DNA from: Planctomycetota bacterium
GTDB taxonomy: Bacteria > Planctomycetota > Planctomycetia > Pirellulales > Pirellulaceae
DNA: 64,000 bases
NCBI GenBank assembly: GCA_963204965.1
Contig: CAUJKA010000201.1
Coordinates: 1-64,000 of the forward strand
Reading direction: 5' to 3'
A model generated the notes under the pieces. The model worked only from the letters and a program-made list of their open reading frames with translations, did not search any database and was not told the origin of the DNA. Of this stretch, positions 16,747 to 25,183 are shown in pieces. Made by a program: the position numbers and the translations under genes. Position 1 is the first letter of the stretch, and each line of letters opens with the position of its first letter.

Positions 16747-17036
16747 TGTCTGTCGGCGAATCTTTGTCGAGCGTAGGGTTTGTGGCTGGAAATCAATCTT
16801 CGCTGGCAAAGCAGTTTATGCAAGCCGCACCGAACCCAGGTGGACCATTCGGGGTGCTTGGAATACGGCACATTCGGAACTTTCCGTACAAATTCTTAAA
16901 TTTGGAGCGGTAATCGACAACTTTGACTCAATTTCCCAGGATGGTGACTTCAATTTTGTACGCCTGCTGCGAATAATCAGAACACGATGGCTTTTAGTGA
17001 TTTTCGTGCGAAGTAGTGTAACCCGCAGGTTTTTCC

Positions 17037-18263
17037 ATGACCCGACCAGCTTTGCTCAAACTGTCTTTCCTTGCGATAGCCTCAATTTTCATGACGGTTG
17101 CGCAAGGATCAGCGTTGGCACAGGAATCGATCATTCCTCAACCAAGCGGGCAGATTATTCCGGCTTCGCCTATCAATCCGCCGCCGGTCTTCAGCCAAGG
17201 TCAGACCAAGGCAGCTCCCTCAAATAAGAGCCAGTCGTCTCAGCCCAAGGGTCAAGTCGTCCAAAAGCCCGTCGTCCCTGCGAGCGCCGAAGTCGCAGTT
17301 TCAGGCATGACTTTTGTAGCCATCAGTCCAGATCTTAAGTCGATAGCCGACGGCAAAGAACCGTCGTCTCTCAGCGAGCTTCGCGCTTTAGAAAAACAAC
17401 AAAGTCAAGTCGCTAAAACGATACAGCAAGTCACCGTCAACATTCAGCAAGGATCAGCACAGGGCAGTGGTGTCATCATCACCGAAGATGGTTACATCCT
17501 CACTGCAGCGCACGTTGCGGGTTCGCCTGGACGCTACGCGACAGTTATCTTGCACGACGGGACTCGTCTGCAAGCCAAAACAATGGGAATGAATCGAGAT
17601 CATGACGCGGGATTGATTCGCATCGAAAATCCAACTCGCAAATTTTCGCATGCAACGCTCGGGCAAAGTTCCGATCTTAAAGTTGGTCAGTGGGTCGTGG
17701 GTGCAGGTCACCCAGGCGGCTGGCAACCAGATCGCGGAACGGTCATTCGCGTTGGTCGATTGCAGAAGATGGTTCCTCGTAGCAAAGAACCTCATACACT
17801 TTTCACCGATGTTGCACTGATTGGCGGAGATAGCGGAGGACCTCTGTTTACGCTTGATGGAAAGCTGATTGGAATTCACTCTCGCATCGGGACCGAAGTT
17901 ACCGACAACATGCACGTGCCCATTGATGTGTTTAAGGCCAGTTGGGAACGTATGGCCAAACAAGAGGTTTGGGGTGTATTGCCTGGATTTGGTCCTCCAT
18001 ACATTGGAGTGACAGGCAAGTCCGATGGACCTGCTAAGCTAGCTGAAATCGAAGAGGATGGCCCTGCAGCCATCGCTGGCTTGGAAAAGGGAGATACCGT
18101 TACCATTTTTGATGGCAAGAATATCTCGACCTTTCAAGAGCTGATCGACGCTGTGCAGGCAACGACTCCAGGAGATGTAGTATTGGTGACCGTGCAGCGA
18201 GGCACTGAAGTGATTCGATTGCCGGTACAAATTGGCTCACCGCGACAGAAGGGCAAGAAGTAG
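17037..18263 (+). CDS. Secreted HtrA-like trypsin/PDZ protease
   Basis: A 408-residue periplasmic serine protease. A signal peptide covers about residues 1-29 (cleaved after ALA-QE). A Pro/Gln/Ser-rich linker runs to about 80. The protease domain has GSGVIITEDGYILTAAHV with H159, NRDHDAGLIRIE with D190, and IGGDSGGPLFT with S266. A PDZ domain follows (about 312-400; GPPYIGVTG, AIAGLEKGDTVTIFDGKNI). It has one PDZ, like DegS or the planctomycete S1C proteins, rather than the two of DegP. It should degrade damaged envelope proteins. A hairpin repeat starts six bases after the stop and may serve as a terminator. Confidence 0.9.
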   Translation: MTRPALLKLSFLAIASIFMTVAQGSALAQESIIPQPSGQIIPASPINPPPVFSQGQTKAAPSNKSQSSQPKGQVVQKPVVPASAEVAVSGMTFVAISPDLKSIADGKEPSSLSELRALEKQQSQVAKTIQQVTVNIQQGSAQGSGVIITEDGYILTAAHVAGSPGRYATVILHDGTRLQAKTMGMNRDHDAGLIRIENPTRKFSHATLGQSSDLKVGQWVVGAGHPGGWQPDRGTVIRVGRLQKMVPRSKEPHTLFTDVALIGGDSGGPLFTLDGKLIGIHSRIGTEVTDNMHVPIDVFKASWERMAKQEVWGVLPGFGPPYIGVTGKSDGPAKLAEIEEDGPAAIAGLEKGDTVTIFDGKNISTFQELIDAVQATTPGDVVLVTVQRGTEVIRLPVQIGSPRQKGKK

Positions 18264-18268
18264 TAGAA

Positions 18269-18300
18269 GGCACATTCCATGTGCCGTCCGCTGTTTTCCA
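18269..18300. repeat. GGCACAT-TCC-ATGTGCC hairpin repeat
   Basis: A perfect 7-base stem (GGCACAT / ATGTGCC) with loop TCC, followed by GTCCGCTGTTTTCCA. The same unit with stem GGCACAC lies at 55482-55513, where compensating changes keep the stem paired. It is directly downstream of the HtrA-like gene. Confidence 0.7.
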
Positions 18301-18475
18301 AAGCCACTGATGCTTAGCGAGTAATGGCTTAGAAATCGCGAGCAATGCAAGGATGGTAAGAAGATCAGGGGTAAGAAGATTCGAGATCGTATTTTCTTAC
18401 CAACTCTGAAAACGAACTTAGCTTCATTCTTCTGCCCTCATTCTATTGCCTTAATTTCCGTCCTCTGACTTAGCA

Positions 18476-18588
18476 CAATGGCGTGTTGCGAGGTCAGACT
18501 AATGGTGTTCGTGGTTTTAGCCTTCGATCAAGGATTCATTTTGAGCTAAGGTTAACCATCATCGGACCTCTACACCCGCCCTACGTTC
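18476..18588 (+). repeat. 113-bp direct repeat, copy 1
   Basis: It begins CAATGGCGTGTTGCGAGGTC and ends CCTACGTTC. It matches 18831-18943 with only a handful of substitutions and no gap; the offset is exactly 355 bases. No open reading frame of note lies in it. Confidence 0.85.
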
Positions 18589-18830
18589 CAGCACATTTCG
18601 TTTGCCGCCCAGATTAGCACCCGCGAGTAATGAACTCTCCCGCGCGCTTACTGTACCGTTAGAGGTTGACTAATTCGCGGGAGAGTCGCGTGGCGAGTAA
18701 TGCGAGCCATAAGCGGTGAGGGCGAAAAGTAGCTGATCGAAGTTGATTACTCTTGATCGTCCGCAAACTATTCGACCAGAAGGACCCCGGCAACGAACCG
18801 ATCAACACTGGTCCATCACCACTCTAAACG

Positions 18831-18943
18831 CAATGGCGTGTTGCGAGGTCAGACTAATGGTGTTCATGGTTTTATCCTTCGATCAAGGATTCATTTTGAG
18901 CTAAGGTGAATCGTCATCGGACCTCTACACACGCCCTACGTTC
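18831..18943 (+). repeat. 113-bp direct repeat, copy 2
   Basis: The partner of 18476-18588. It ends 11 bases before the stop codon of the muramidase-fusion gene, so it could affect its transcript end. Confidence 0.85.
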
Positions 18944-18954
18944 TGCGTTCGACC

Positions 18955-21339
18955 CTACCTATACAGCAAGAACGTCTCGCGGCGGCGTTTGAATTCGCTG
19001 GTGCCTTGTAGCGACAACTCGAGAAGTTGCTCAACGCTCTTGCCTTCAAGAATTGCCTCTGAGCAAAGTTTGTTTCCGAGCAATCGATTCAGACTCTTCG
19101 TCTCCCACTGCGACGGAAACAGTTTGCGGAGCGAGCAGGCGAGAGCGAAGCCTACTCGTAACGGTTCAAACACCTCGCGATTGGTAATGACAATGTTGAC
19201 TCCCTGGCAGAGTTGCTTTTCGTGCTTGCTGCTGGTCGGAGTGAATTCGATGGGAATGAAGGTAACGCCGGGAATGCTCATGCGATTCAGCTCGGCAGCC
19301 AAATCCATGCCGCGAATCCAAGGTGCTCCAATGACTTCGAAAGGCGTGTCGGTGCCACGCCCCACAGAGATGTTCGTTGTCTCCAGTAGTCCGACTCCAG
19401 GGTAGAGCAGGGCCTGTGTCAGCGATCGCATGTTGGGACTAGGGTTGATCCATGTGAGTCCCGTATGATCCCAAAGCTGATCACGAGACCAATTCTCACA
19501 GCGAATGATTTGAAGGTCTACCTCCAGCTTCTTCTCAGCCTTAAGCATCTGCGCGATCTCACCAATCGTCATCGCATGACGCACGGGCAGGCTGTGAAAT
19601 CCAACAAATGACTCGCTGCCGGGATCGAGCATCGGTCCTGCGATTTCAACGCCACCAATTGGATTGGGGCGATCAAGAATTACCAGTCGCTTTTTGTATT
19701 CAGCAGCCGCAATCATCGCTTCACCCATAGTCGAAGTATAGGTGTAGAATCTCGCGCCAATGTCTTGAATATCGAAGACGATTGTATCGACCTCTTCGCA
19801 CATCTCTTTTGTGGGTCTGCGTGTCTCGCCGTACAAGCTAAAGATCTTTAACCCCGTTTTGCCTTCCTTGGCGTCACCAACTTTGTCGATATCAAGCTTG
19901 CCTTCGAATCCGTGTTCTGGGCTGAACAATGCGGCAAGTTTTACATCTGGTGCGGCATGAAGTAGCTCTACAGTAGTCTTACCTTCGCGACTTCTTCCGG
20001 TGTGATTGGTAATCAATCCTACGCGTCGTCCGGCAAGTTGCCTGAACCCGTCTCGCTGCAAAACATCCAGCCCAGTCAAAACGTCGCTTTGCTTTGCGGC
20101 TTGCGTAGAAGATTGTTGGGCGGAGGAGGGCAGGGCAGGGGAGTGTTGACTTGATGGCGAAAGTGAACCGGCGACTACGTTGAGGATCTGTCCCGCCAGC
20201 GGATTAACCAGACCTTTGCCGTTGGGGTGAACGCGATTGCTCAAGAAGATGAAGAACAGATCCAAGTCGGGATCGATCCAAAAGACGTTGCCCGTGAATC
20301 CACCGTGACCGAAGGCGCTATCGCTAAGCAGATCGCCGCGATTAATCGAATACCCAGTCCGCTTATCCCAGCTCAATCCTCGGCTACCTGTGGAAACTGG
20401 ATAGGCTCGCGTCATGGTGTGAACCGTTTGAGGCGAGAGAATTGAAATATCCGGTTGGCCTTCGGCTTTAAAGGTGCCTTGACCGAGCATCATAGTGGCA
20501 TACTTGGCGATATCGCCAGCGGTGGAGAATAAACCGGCATGGCCAGCGATGCCTTTGAGTTCATAGGCTCGCGGATCATGCACTTCACCTTGCATCCAGC
20601 GACCTTCGCGTTGCTCCGTCGGCGCTGCACGCAATCGCAATGGTTCAGGCGGTAGATAGCCGGTTTCAGTCATCCGCAGCGGCGCGAAGATCTCTCGTTG
20701 TGAGAATTGATGAACATCTTCGCCGGTGATCTTCTCTACAAGCTTGGCTAACACGATGAAGTTGACGTCGGAGTATTTGAACGACTCGCCGACTGGAGCA
20801 ACTAGACCAAGCTCGCAAATGCGTTGCCAAGCCAGCTCGGGACCGTCCAGGTAATCTTTCAGAGCGTTATCGGGGATCAATCCGCTTTGGTGAATCAGCA
20901 GATCTTGAATCGTGATCTTGTCCTTTCCGTTGGGAGCGAACTCGGGAAAGTAGTCGACCACTTTCGCAGACAGACGTAACTTACCTTGTTCGACCAGCTT
21001 CATAATACTGGTTCCCGTTGCGACAGGTTTAGTGACCGAAGCCATATCAAACACCGTGTCGACGGTCATTGGTTCTGTGGTGGGTTCGACACGCTTGTTT
21101 CCGAAAGCTTGTAGGTAAGCGATCTTGCCCGACCTTCCAAAGCAGATCACGCATCCCGGCATCTTCCCGTCAGCGATTCCCTGTTTCGCTAGCTCGGCAA
21201 CTTGCTCAAGCTTGGTGACGTTAAAGCCCAGTTGATCGGCGGGAATGACGGGAAGTTGTTGCGCTCTGAGACTTGAGTACAAGCCAACATAGCTTGTGAA
21301 GGCCAGCAAGAGTCCAGCGATGATGGATCGAGTATTCAT
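18955..21339 (-). CDS. Fusion: beta-lactamase-fold hydrolase (AmiE-like) + NamZ-type exo-muramidase (DUF1343)
   Basis: A 794-residue exported enzyme with a signal peptide (about residues 1-26). The first half (30-395) is a class C beta-lactamase/serine hydrolase: SVTK at 101-104 is the nucleophile motif, YSDVN the tyrosine motif, and FGHGGFTGN the third box. A Ser/Gln-rich linker (396-420) joins it to a DUF1343 domain: RVGLITNHTG, LFSPEHGFEG, FDIQDIGARFYTYTSTMGE, LDRPNPIGG and NPSPNMRSLTQALLYPGVGLLE. In Bacillus subtilis the separate proteins AmiE (beta-lactamase-like N-acetylmuramyl-L-Ala amidase) and NamZ (exo-N-acetylmuramidase) act in wall recycling with MurQ. Here both activities may be in one chain, beside murQ. 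The amidase activity is inference; the domain assignments are firm. Confidence 0.88.
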   Translation of the reverse strand: MNTRSIIAGLLLAFTSYVGLYSSLRAQQLPVIPADQLGFNVTKLEQVAELAKQGIADGKMPGCVICFGRSGKIAYLQAFGNKRVEPTTEPMTVDTVFDMASVTKPVATGTSIMKLVEQGKLRLSAKVVDYFPEFAPNGKDKITIQDLLIHQSGLIPDNALKDYLDGPELAWQRICELGLVAPVGESFKYSDVNFIVLAKLVEKITGEDVHQFSQREIFAPLRMTETGYLPPEPLRLRAAPTEQREGRWMQGEVHDPRAYELKGIAGHAGLFSTAGDIAKYATMMLGQGTFKAEGQPDISILSPQTVHTMTRAYPVSTGSRGLSWDKRTGYSINRGDLLSDSAFGHGGFTGNVFWIDPDLDLFFIFLSNRVHPNGKGLVNPLAGQILNVVAGSLSPSSQHSPALPSSAQQSSTQAAKQSDVLTGLDVLQRDGFRQLAGRRVGLITNHTGRSREGKTTVELLHAAPDVKLAALFSPEHGFEGKLDIDKVGDAKEGKTGLKIFSLYGETRRPTKEMCEEVDTIVFDIQDIGARFYTYTSTMGEAMIAAAEYKKRLVILDRPNPIGGVEIAGPMLDPGSESFVGFHSLPVRHAMTIGEIAQMLKAEKKLEVDLQIIRCENWSRDQLWDHTGLTWINPSPNMRSLTQALLYPGVGLLETTNISVGRGTDTPFEVIGAPWIRGMDLAAELNRMSIPGVTFIPIEFTPTSSKHEKQLCQGVNIVITNREVFEPLRVGFALACSLRKLFPSQWETKSLNRLLGNKLCSEAILEGKSVEQLLELSLQGTSEFKRRRETFLLYR

Positions 21340-21488
21340 ACTTCTCTCTCGTCGAAATCAGTTGATGCGACTAACATAGGTGCTTTGGTCGGGCCGCTGG
21401 TCGGAATAGGTTTGTCTATTGCTGTTGTGGCGAGCCGAGGTAAACCAAAAATCTAATTCAATTTCAAACTCAATATCCGATTTGTCGA

Positions 21489-22373
21489 ATGCAGAACCTG
21501 ACTACCGAAAGCCGAAATCCTCGATCGAAGGATATCGATCAGTTGAATGCCCTTCAAATCGCTCAGCTCATGAACGAGGAAGACGCACAAGTGGCCTCAG
21601 CGGTCGGTCGCGAGCTTGGCAATATCGCCATCGCTATCGAGTGGGTTGCGGATGCGTTTCGCAATTCCGGTCGCCTATTCTACATAGGGGCAGGCACATC
21701 TGGGCGGCTGGGAGTGCTGGATGCTTCAGAATGTCCGCCAACTTTCAGTACGCCTCCGTCCATGGTAGTTGGCATTATCGCCGGTGGTAGTAAAGCGCTG
21801 ACCACCGCGGTGGAAGGTGCCGAAGACGATTTGCAACAGGGAGCCATCGACCTTCAGGCTCATCAATTCAGTCGTCATGACATCTTAGTCGGCATCGCTT
21901 CCAGTGGTCGAACTCCCTACGTCATCGGTGCACTCGATTACGCGGCGAGTCTTGGAGCGAAACGGATCGGACTGACTTGCAATGCTGAATCCGAAATGCA
22001 ACAGTACGCCGACCTGATGCTTTCGGCAGTAGTTGGTCCAGAGATCTTGAGCGGATCGACGCGACTGAAGTCAGGTACGGCGACGAAGCTGATTCTCAAC
22101 ATGCTAACAACCGGAGCCATGATTCTAATTGGCAAGACTTATGGAAACTTAATGGTGGATCTACGAGCCAGCAATCATAAGCTCAAGATTCGCAGCCAGC
22201 GGATCGTAAGCGAGATCACCGGACTGAGCGTCGAAGAAGCCAATACAGTCTTGCAACAATGTGGAGGCGAAGTCAAAACGGCGATCGTTTCCAACCTGCG
22301 CGACGTTGATGCAGATCGAGCTCGGCAGTTGTTAGTCGACGGCGGTGGTCAATTGCGTCGAGCGTTGAATTGA
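21489..22373 (+). CDS. murQ: N-acetylmuramic acid 6-phosphate etherase MurQ
   Basis: A 294-residue enzyme that cleaves the lactyl ether of MurNAc-6-phosphate to give GlcNAc-6-phosphate and D-lactate in peptidoglycan recycling. It matches the MurQ family along its whole length: AIEWVADAFRNSGRLFYIGAGTSGRLGVLDASECPPTF (SIS sugar-phosphate fold with the catalytic glutamate in DASE), VVGIIAGG, EGAEDD, GIASSGRTPYVIGAL, GSTRLKSGTATKLILNMLTTGAM and GKTYGNLMVDLRASN. Length equals that of E. coli MurQ. It is divergent from the NamZ-fusion gene over a 149-base shared promoter region and is followed 43 bases later by a sugar kinase gene. Confidence 0.95.
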   Translation: MQNLTTESRNPRSKDIDQLNALQIAQLMNEEDAQVASAVGRELGNIAIAIEWVADAFRNSGRLFYIGAGTSGRLGVLDASECPPTFSTPPSMVVGIIAGGSKALTTAVEGAEDDLQQGAIDLQAHQFSRHDILVGIASSGRTPYVIGALDYAASLGAKRIGLTCNAESEMQQYADLMLSAVVGPEILSGSTRLKSGTATKLILNMLTTGAMILIGKTYGNLMVDLRASNHKLKIRSQRIVSEITGLSVEEANTVLQQCGGEVKTAIVSNLRDVDADRARQLLVDGGGQLRRALN

Positions 22374-22416
22374 TGGATCTACGTTCACTAACTCACGATA
22401 CTTCGGAGATTCTTAG

Positions 22417-23409
22417 ATGAACCAGGTCAACACATCGAACCGCGAAGGAGCTCTGTTTCTTGGGATCGACGGTGGAGGCACCAAGACTCAGGTGCTGATC
22501 GGTCGATCCAATGGGCATGATTTGGAAGTGCTTGGGGCAGGGCAGGGGGGGCCAAGCAATCCGAGGGCTGTTGGCTTTGAAACTGCATTCGCGAATATCA
22601 CCTCTGCAGTTGTCGCTGCATGGAGCGATTGCGGGCTTCCCAAGAGTCCTATCGACTGCGCTGCGGTCTGTTTGGCAGGCGCTGGCCGAGAAGATGAACA
22701 AGCCAAGGTCCGATCATGGATGATTGAACAAGGGATAGCGTTGCGAGTCCAAATGATCAGCGAGGCCGAAGCCGTTCTTGCCGCAGCGCGTTGTCAGAGT
22801 CTAGAAACCTGTGTTACAACGAGCGTTGGAAGCAACAGCGCGGACGCCGAGGTTGCCTTGATTTGCGGAACGGGTTCATTAGCTTGGGGGCGCCGCACCG
22901 ACCAGACTTCGCGAGTCGCTAGAAGCGGTGGATGGGGATACCTTCTTGGCGACGAAGGTAGCGGTTATTGGATTGGCCAACAACTCTTGCAGCTTGCCTG
23001 TCGCGCGGCGGATGGACGATCTAAGGATGAGCTTATGCTCAATGCAGTACTAAAGAATCTACGCCTGAATTCGGCCAGCGAATTAGTCGCCTGGTGTTAC
23101 GGAGACAGCGCAAGTCGCAATCGGATCGCTAACTTAGCCAAGTTGGCGTTCGAGCTTCGCGCGGTTGACTCAGTTAGCTCCATCATCGACCACGCGGCGA
23201 CCGAACTAGCCTTGATGATTGCCGCGGTGATTGAGCAGATTGAAGTCCGTAGCTTCTCTCTAGCTGTAGCTGGAAGCGTTGTAGTTGCTCAGCCTGACTT
23301 TCAGCAACAGATCTTGGCTCGGCTGAACGAACAAGGTTTTTCGCCCAAACAGTTTAGCGCTGTGAGTCATCCGGTTCGTGGCGCCTTGAGGTTGGCTATC
23401 GACGGATGA
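22417..23409 (+). CDS. BadF/BadG-type sugar kinase (probable amino-sugar kinase)
   Basis: A 330-residue ASKHA-fold kinase of the BadF/BadG/N-acetylglucosamine kinase family. The phosphate loop is FLGIDGGGTKTQVLIG (residues 14-29), followed by CAAVCLAGAGRE, a second phosphate segment ALICGTGSLAWGR, and GGWGYLLGDEGSGYWIG. The family includes MurNAc/GlcNAc kinases such as Clostridium MurK. Directly after murQ, the likely substrate is free MurNAc released by the NamZ fusion, giving MurNAc-6-P for MurQ. Substrate is inference from context. A run of the G-rich dispersed motif (22538-22550) lies inside the coding sequence. Confidence 0.82.
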   Translation: MNQVNTSNREGALFLGIDGGGTKTQVLIGRSNGHDLEVLGAGQGGPSNPRAVGFETAFANITSAVVAAWSDCGLPKSPIDCAAVCLAGAGREDEQAKVRSWMIEQGIALRVQMISEAEAVLAAARCQSLETCVTTSVGSNSADAEVALICGTGSLAWGRRTDQTSRVARSGGWGYLLGDEGSGYWIGQQLLQLACRAADGRSKDELMLNAVLKNLRLNSASELVAWCYGDSASRNRIANLAKLAFELRAVDSVSSIIDHAATELALMIAAVIEQIEVRSFSLAVAGSVVVAQPDFQQQILARLNEQGFSPKQFSAVSHPVRGALRLAIDG

Positions 23410-23451
23410 TCGGTGCAGCATTAAGTGTTGACCTCGGATCGCTGAGCCATA

Positions 23452-24555
23452 CTAAGGCTTGAATGTATCTGGATCACGATCTTCGTTACCGTTGATTGTC
23501 ATAAAGTCGTTGATCAACTCGGGCGGCGCATCGTCGGGAATCCAAGCGGCTTGTCCATCGGCTTTAGCGGCTGCAACACCTCCTTGGTGACAGCCACCCA
23601 TCTTGATCAGTCCTTTACCCGACGCGCTGACATCGATGGGCTTGGACCATTCGTGAATTGGGTTGGCCGCTTCGACAACCAAGAGCGTTCGATCTTTGCC
23701 ATCTGTAATATCATTGGGTGTTAGATTCGAGGTTCCCGGGAAGGCAGTTCCGGGGCCGGTGAGCAGAAAGTAGTTTGCTTCGGATGTGATTGAATTCGCA
23801 CCAACTGCGGGACTAATGTAGCACGATGGGCATTCGGTAAAGAGTTTAGCATTAGCTTCCGAGTCCCAGGACTTGTCAAAGTCGTACCGATTGTACAGAG
23901 CGTGCTCACCCATCTCACGAAGGATGAGTACGCGCCAACTGTGCTTGGGCTGTCCCTTCTCGTCATAGACAATCGGCGGCGGATACGTTCCATATGTCGC
24001 TGCGTAGGTGTCCAATGCTCTCGCAATTCGGCTCAACTGATTCATGCATTGAGTGCGGTTGCGGCGATCTTGAACAGTCTGGATCAACGAACTTGATCGC
24101 AAAGCGTCGATCGAAAACCACGTCACAAGGCCAAGAACGACAACGGTGGCTGTGACAGCACCCGCGATCGTATAACGCCGCCGTTTGGTTGGAGCGTTGT
24201 CCACGGGCTGAGAGGCAAAGACGACTGCTGGCGGTTGGGCGGCTCGATCGCGTGGAGATGTTGTACCAGAGTTCGCAAAAGTGTTTGTACTAACGGCTGC
24301 TGGAAACAGCGCTGGTGGCTCTTGGGTCGTTAACGCTTGCGATTCTTCGGCAGTGGTCGAATCTAACAAACCAGTCGAGTCTGACTGACCCGCAACGAAA
24401 AGGGTCTTCGACGAAAGGTTCTTGGGTTGGTTTGCACCCAATATTGGCAAGGTCACCACTTTTCCGCAACTTGCGCATGGTCCTGTTCGTCCGGCATACT
24501 TGTCCTCAACAAAAGTCTTCTTAAAACAGTAGGGGCAAGTGAATTGAAAAGGCAT
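23452..24555 (-). CDS. DUF1559-type planctomycete protein with N-terminal zinc ribbon
   Basis: I chose ATG 24555 because the protein then begins MPFQFTCPYC, the usual start of such zinc ribbons; a reading to 24615 adds 20 unrelated residues. The N-terminus has CPYC and CASC (about residues 7-30) that bind zinc. A Pro/Ala/Thr-rich stretch follows, then one transmembrane helix (about 130-150: AGAVTATVVVLGLVTWF). The C-terminal domain (RTQCMNQLSRIARALDTYAATYGTYPPP, SWRVLILREM, LLVVEA) is of the DUF1559 type that is greatly expanded in planctomycetes and resembles the pilin-like region of that family. Function unknown; the domain probably faces the periplasm. Confidence 0.75.
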   Translation of the reverse strand: MPFQFTCPYCFKKTFVEDKYAGRTGPCASCGKVVTLPILGANQPKNLSSKTLFVAGQSDSTGLLDSTTAEESQALTTQEPPALFPAAVSTNTFANSGTTSPRDRAAQPPAVVFASQPVDNAPTKRRRYTIAGAVTATVVVLGLVTWFSIDALRSSSLIQTVQDRRNRTQCMNQLSRIARALDTYAATYGTYPPPIVYDEKGQPKHSWRVLILREMGEHALYNRYDFDKSWDSEANAKLFTECPSCYISPAVGANSITSEANYFLLTGPGTAFPGTSNLTPNDITDGKDRTLLVVEAANPIHEWSKPIDVSASGKGLIKMGGCHQGGVAAAKADGQAAWIPDDAPPELINDFMTINGNEDRDPDTFKP

Positions 24556-24689
24556 GGTGCTGGCCCAGGCAAAAAGATGCGTTGGAGATTTGCTGATTCT
24601 AGATTGTACGAACATCTTTCAATCAACGGCTAATCAACGATAGCGAAATCATTTTAATCTCTACAGAGCAGGGCAGGGGAGCCGATTTC

Positions 24690-25139
24690 TTGAGAGCAGT
24701 TATTCAACGCGTCTTAAGCGCAAGTGTGGTAGTCGACGGTCAAACTGTTGGCGCCATTAACCAGGGTTTGCTGGTCTTACTGGCCGTCGGTCAGGGCGAT
24801 GACTGTGCCGATCTGGATTATATGGTCGGCAAAGTCTCTGGACTGCGAGTTTTCGAGGATGCCGAGGGAAAGATGAACCTGAGCGTCCAAGAAATTCAGG
24901 GCTCGGTGCTTGTCGTCAGCCAATTCACTCTGTACGGCGATGTCCGGCGCGGAAAACGCCCCAGCTTTACCGACGCAGCGCCACCGGCAATTGCTGATCA
25001 GTTGTACCAAGAATTCTGCGGCAGCCTGATCGAAATGGGAATCCCAGTCCAACGCGGTGTGTTCCAAGCCGACATGAAAGTCCATCTTGTCAACGATGGC
25101 CCCGTCACGATCCTACTGGACAGCAAGAAACTGTTTTGA
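24690..25139 (+). CDS. dtd: D-aminoacyl-tRNA deacylase
   Basis: A 149-residue Dtd enzyme, which removes D-amino acids from mischarged tRNA. It fits the family from end to end: [69 protein letters not shown] (the SQFTL box) and the closing [13 protein letters not shown] (the GPVT box). The start codon is TTG; the copy of the G-rich dispersed motif at 24669-24681 supplies a GGGGAG ribosome-binding sequence eight bases upstream. The stop TGA lies in the first unit of a TTTGAAG tandem repeat. Confidence 0.95.
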   Translation: MRAVIQRVLSASVVVDGQTVGAINQGLLVLLAVGQGDDCADLDYMVGKVSGLRVFEDAEGKMNLSVQEIQGSVLVVSQFTLYGDVRRGKRPSFTDAAPPAIADQLYQEFCGSLIEMGIPVQRGVFQADMKVHLVNDGPVTILLDSKKLF

Positions 25140-25162
25140 AGTTTGAAGTTTGAAGTTTGAAA
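25135..25162 (+). repeat. TTTGAAG tandem repeat
   Basis: Four back-to-back 7-base units (three TTTGAAG and one TTTGAAA) start within the last codons of dtd. The copy number is likely to vary between strains; the stop codon lies in the first unit. Confidence 0.8.
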
Positions 25163-25183
25163 TCTCAAGTCTCAAGCCTGTTG

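Larger units (their letters stand above)
18264..18954. repeat. Gene-free repeat island
   Basis: Nearly 700 bases without a credible gene, between the HtrA-like gene and the muramidase-fusion gene. It holds the hairpin at 18269, an inverted copy of the GGCAAAAGAATG repeat (18423-18450), two copies of a 113-bp direct repeat and, between them, the CTCCCGCG hairpin element (18637-18728). Confidence 0.75.
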
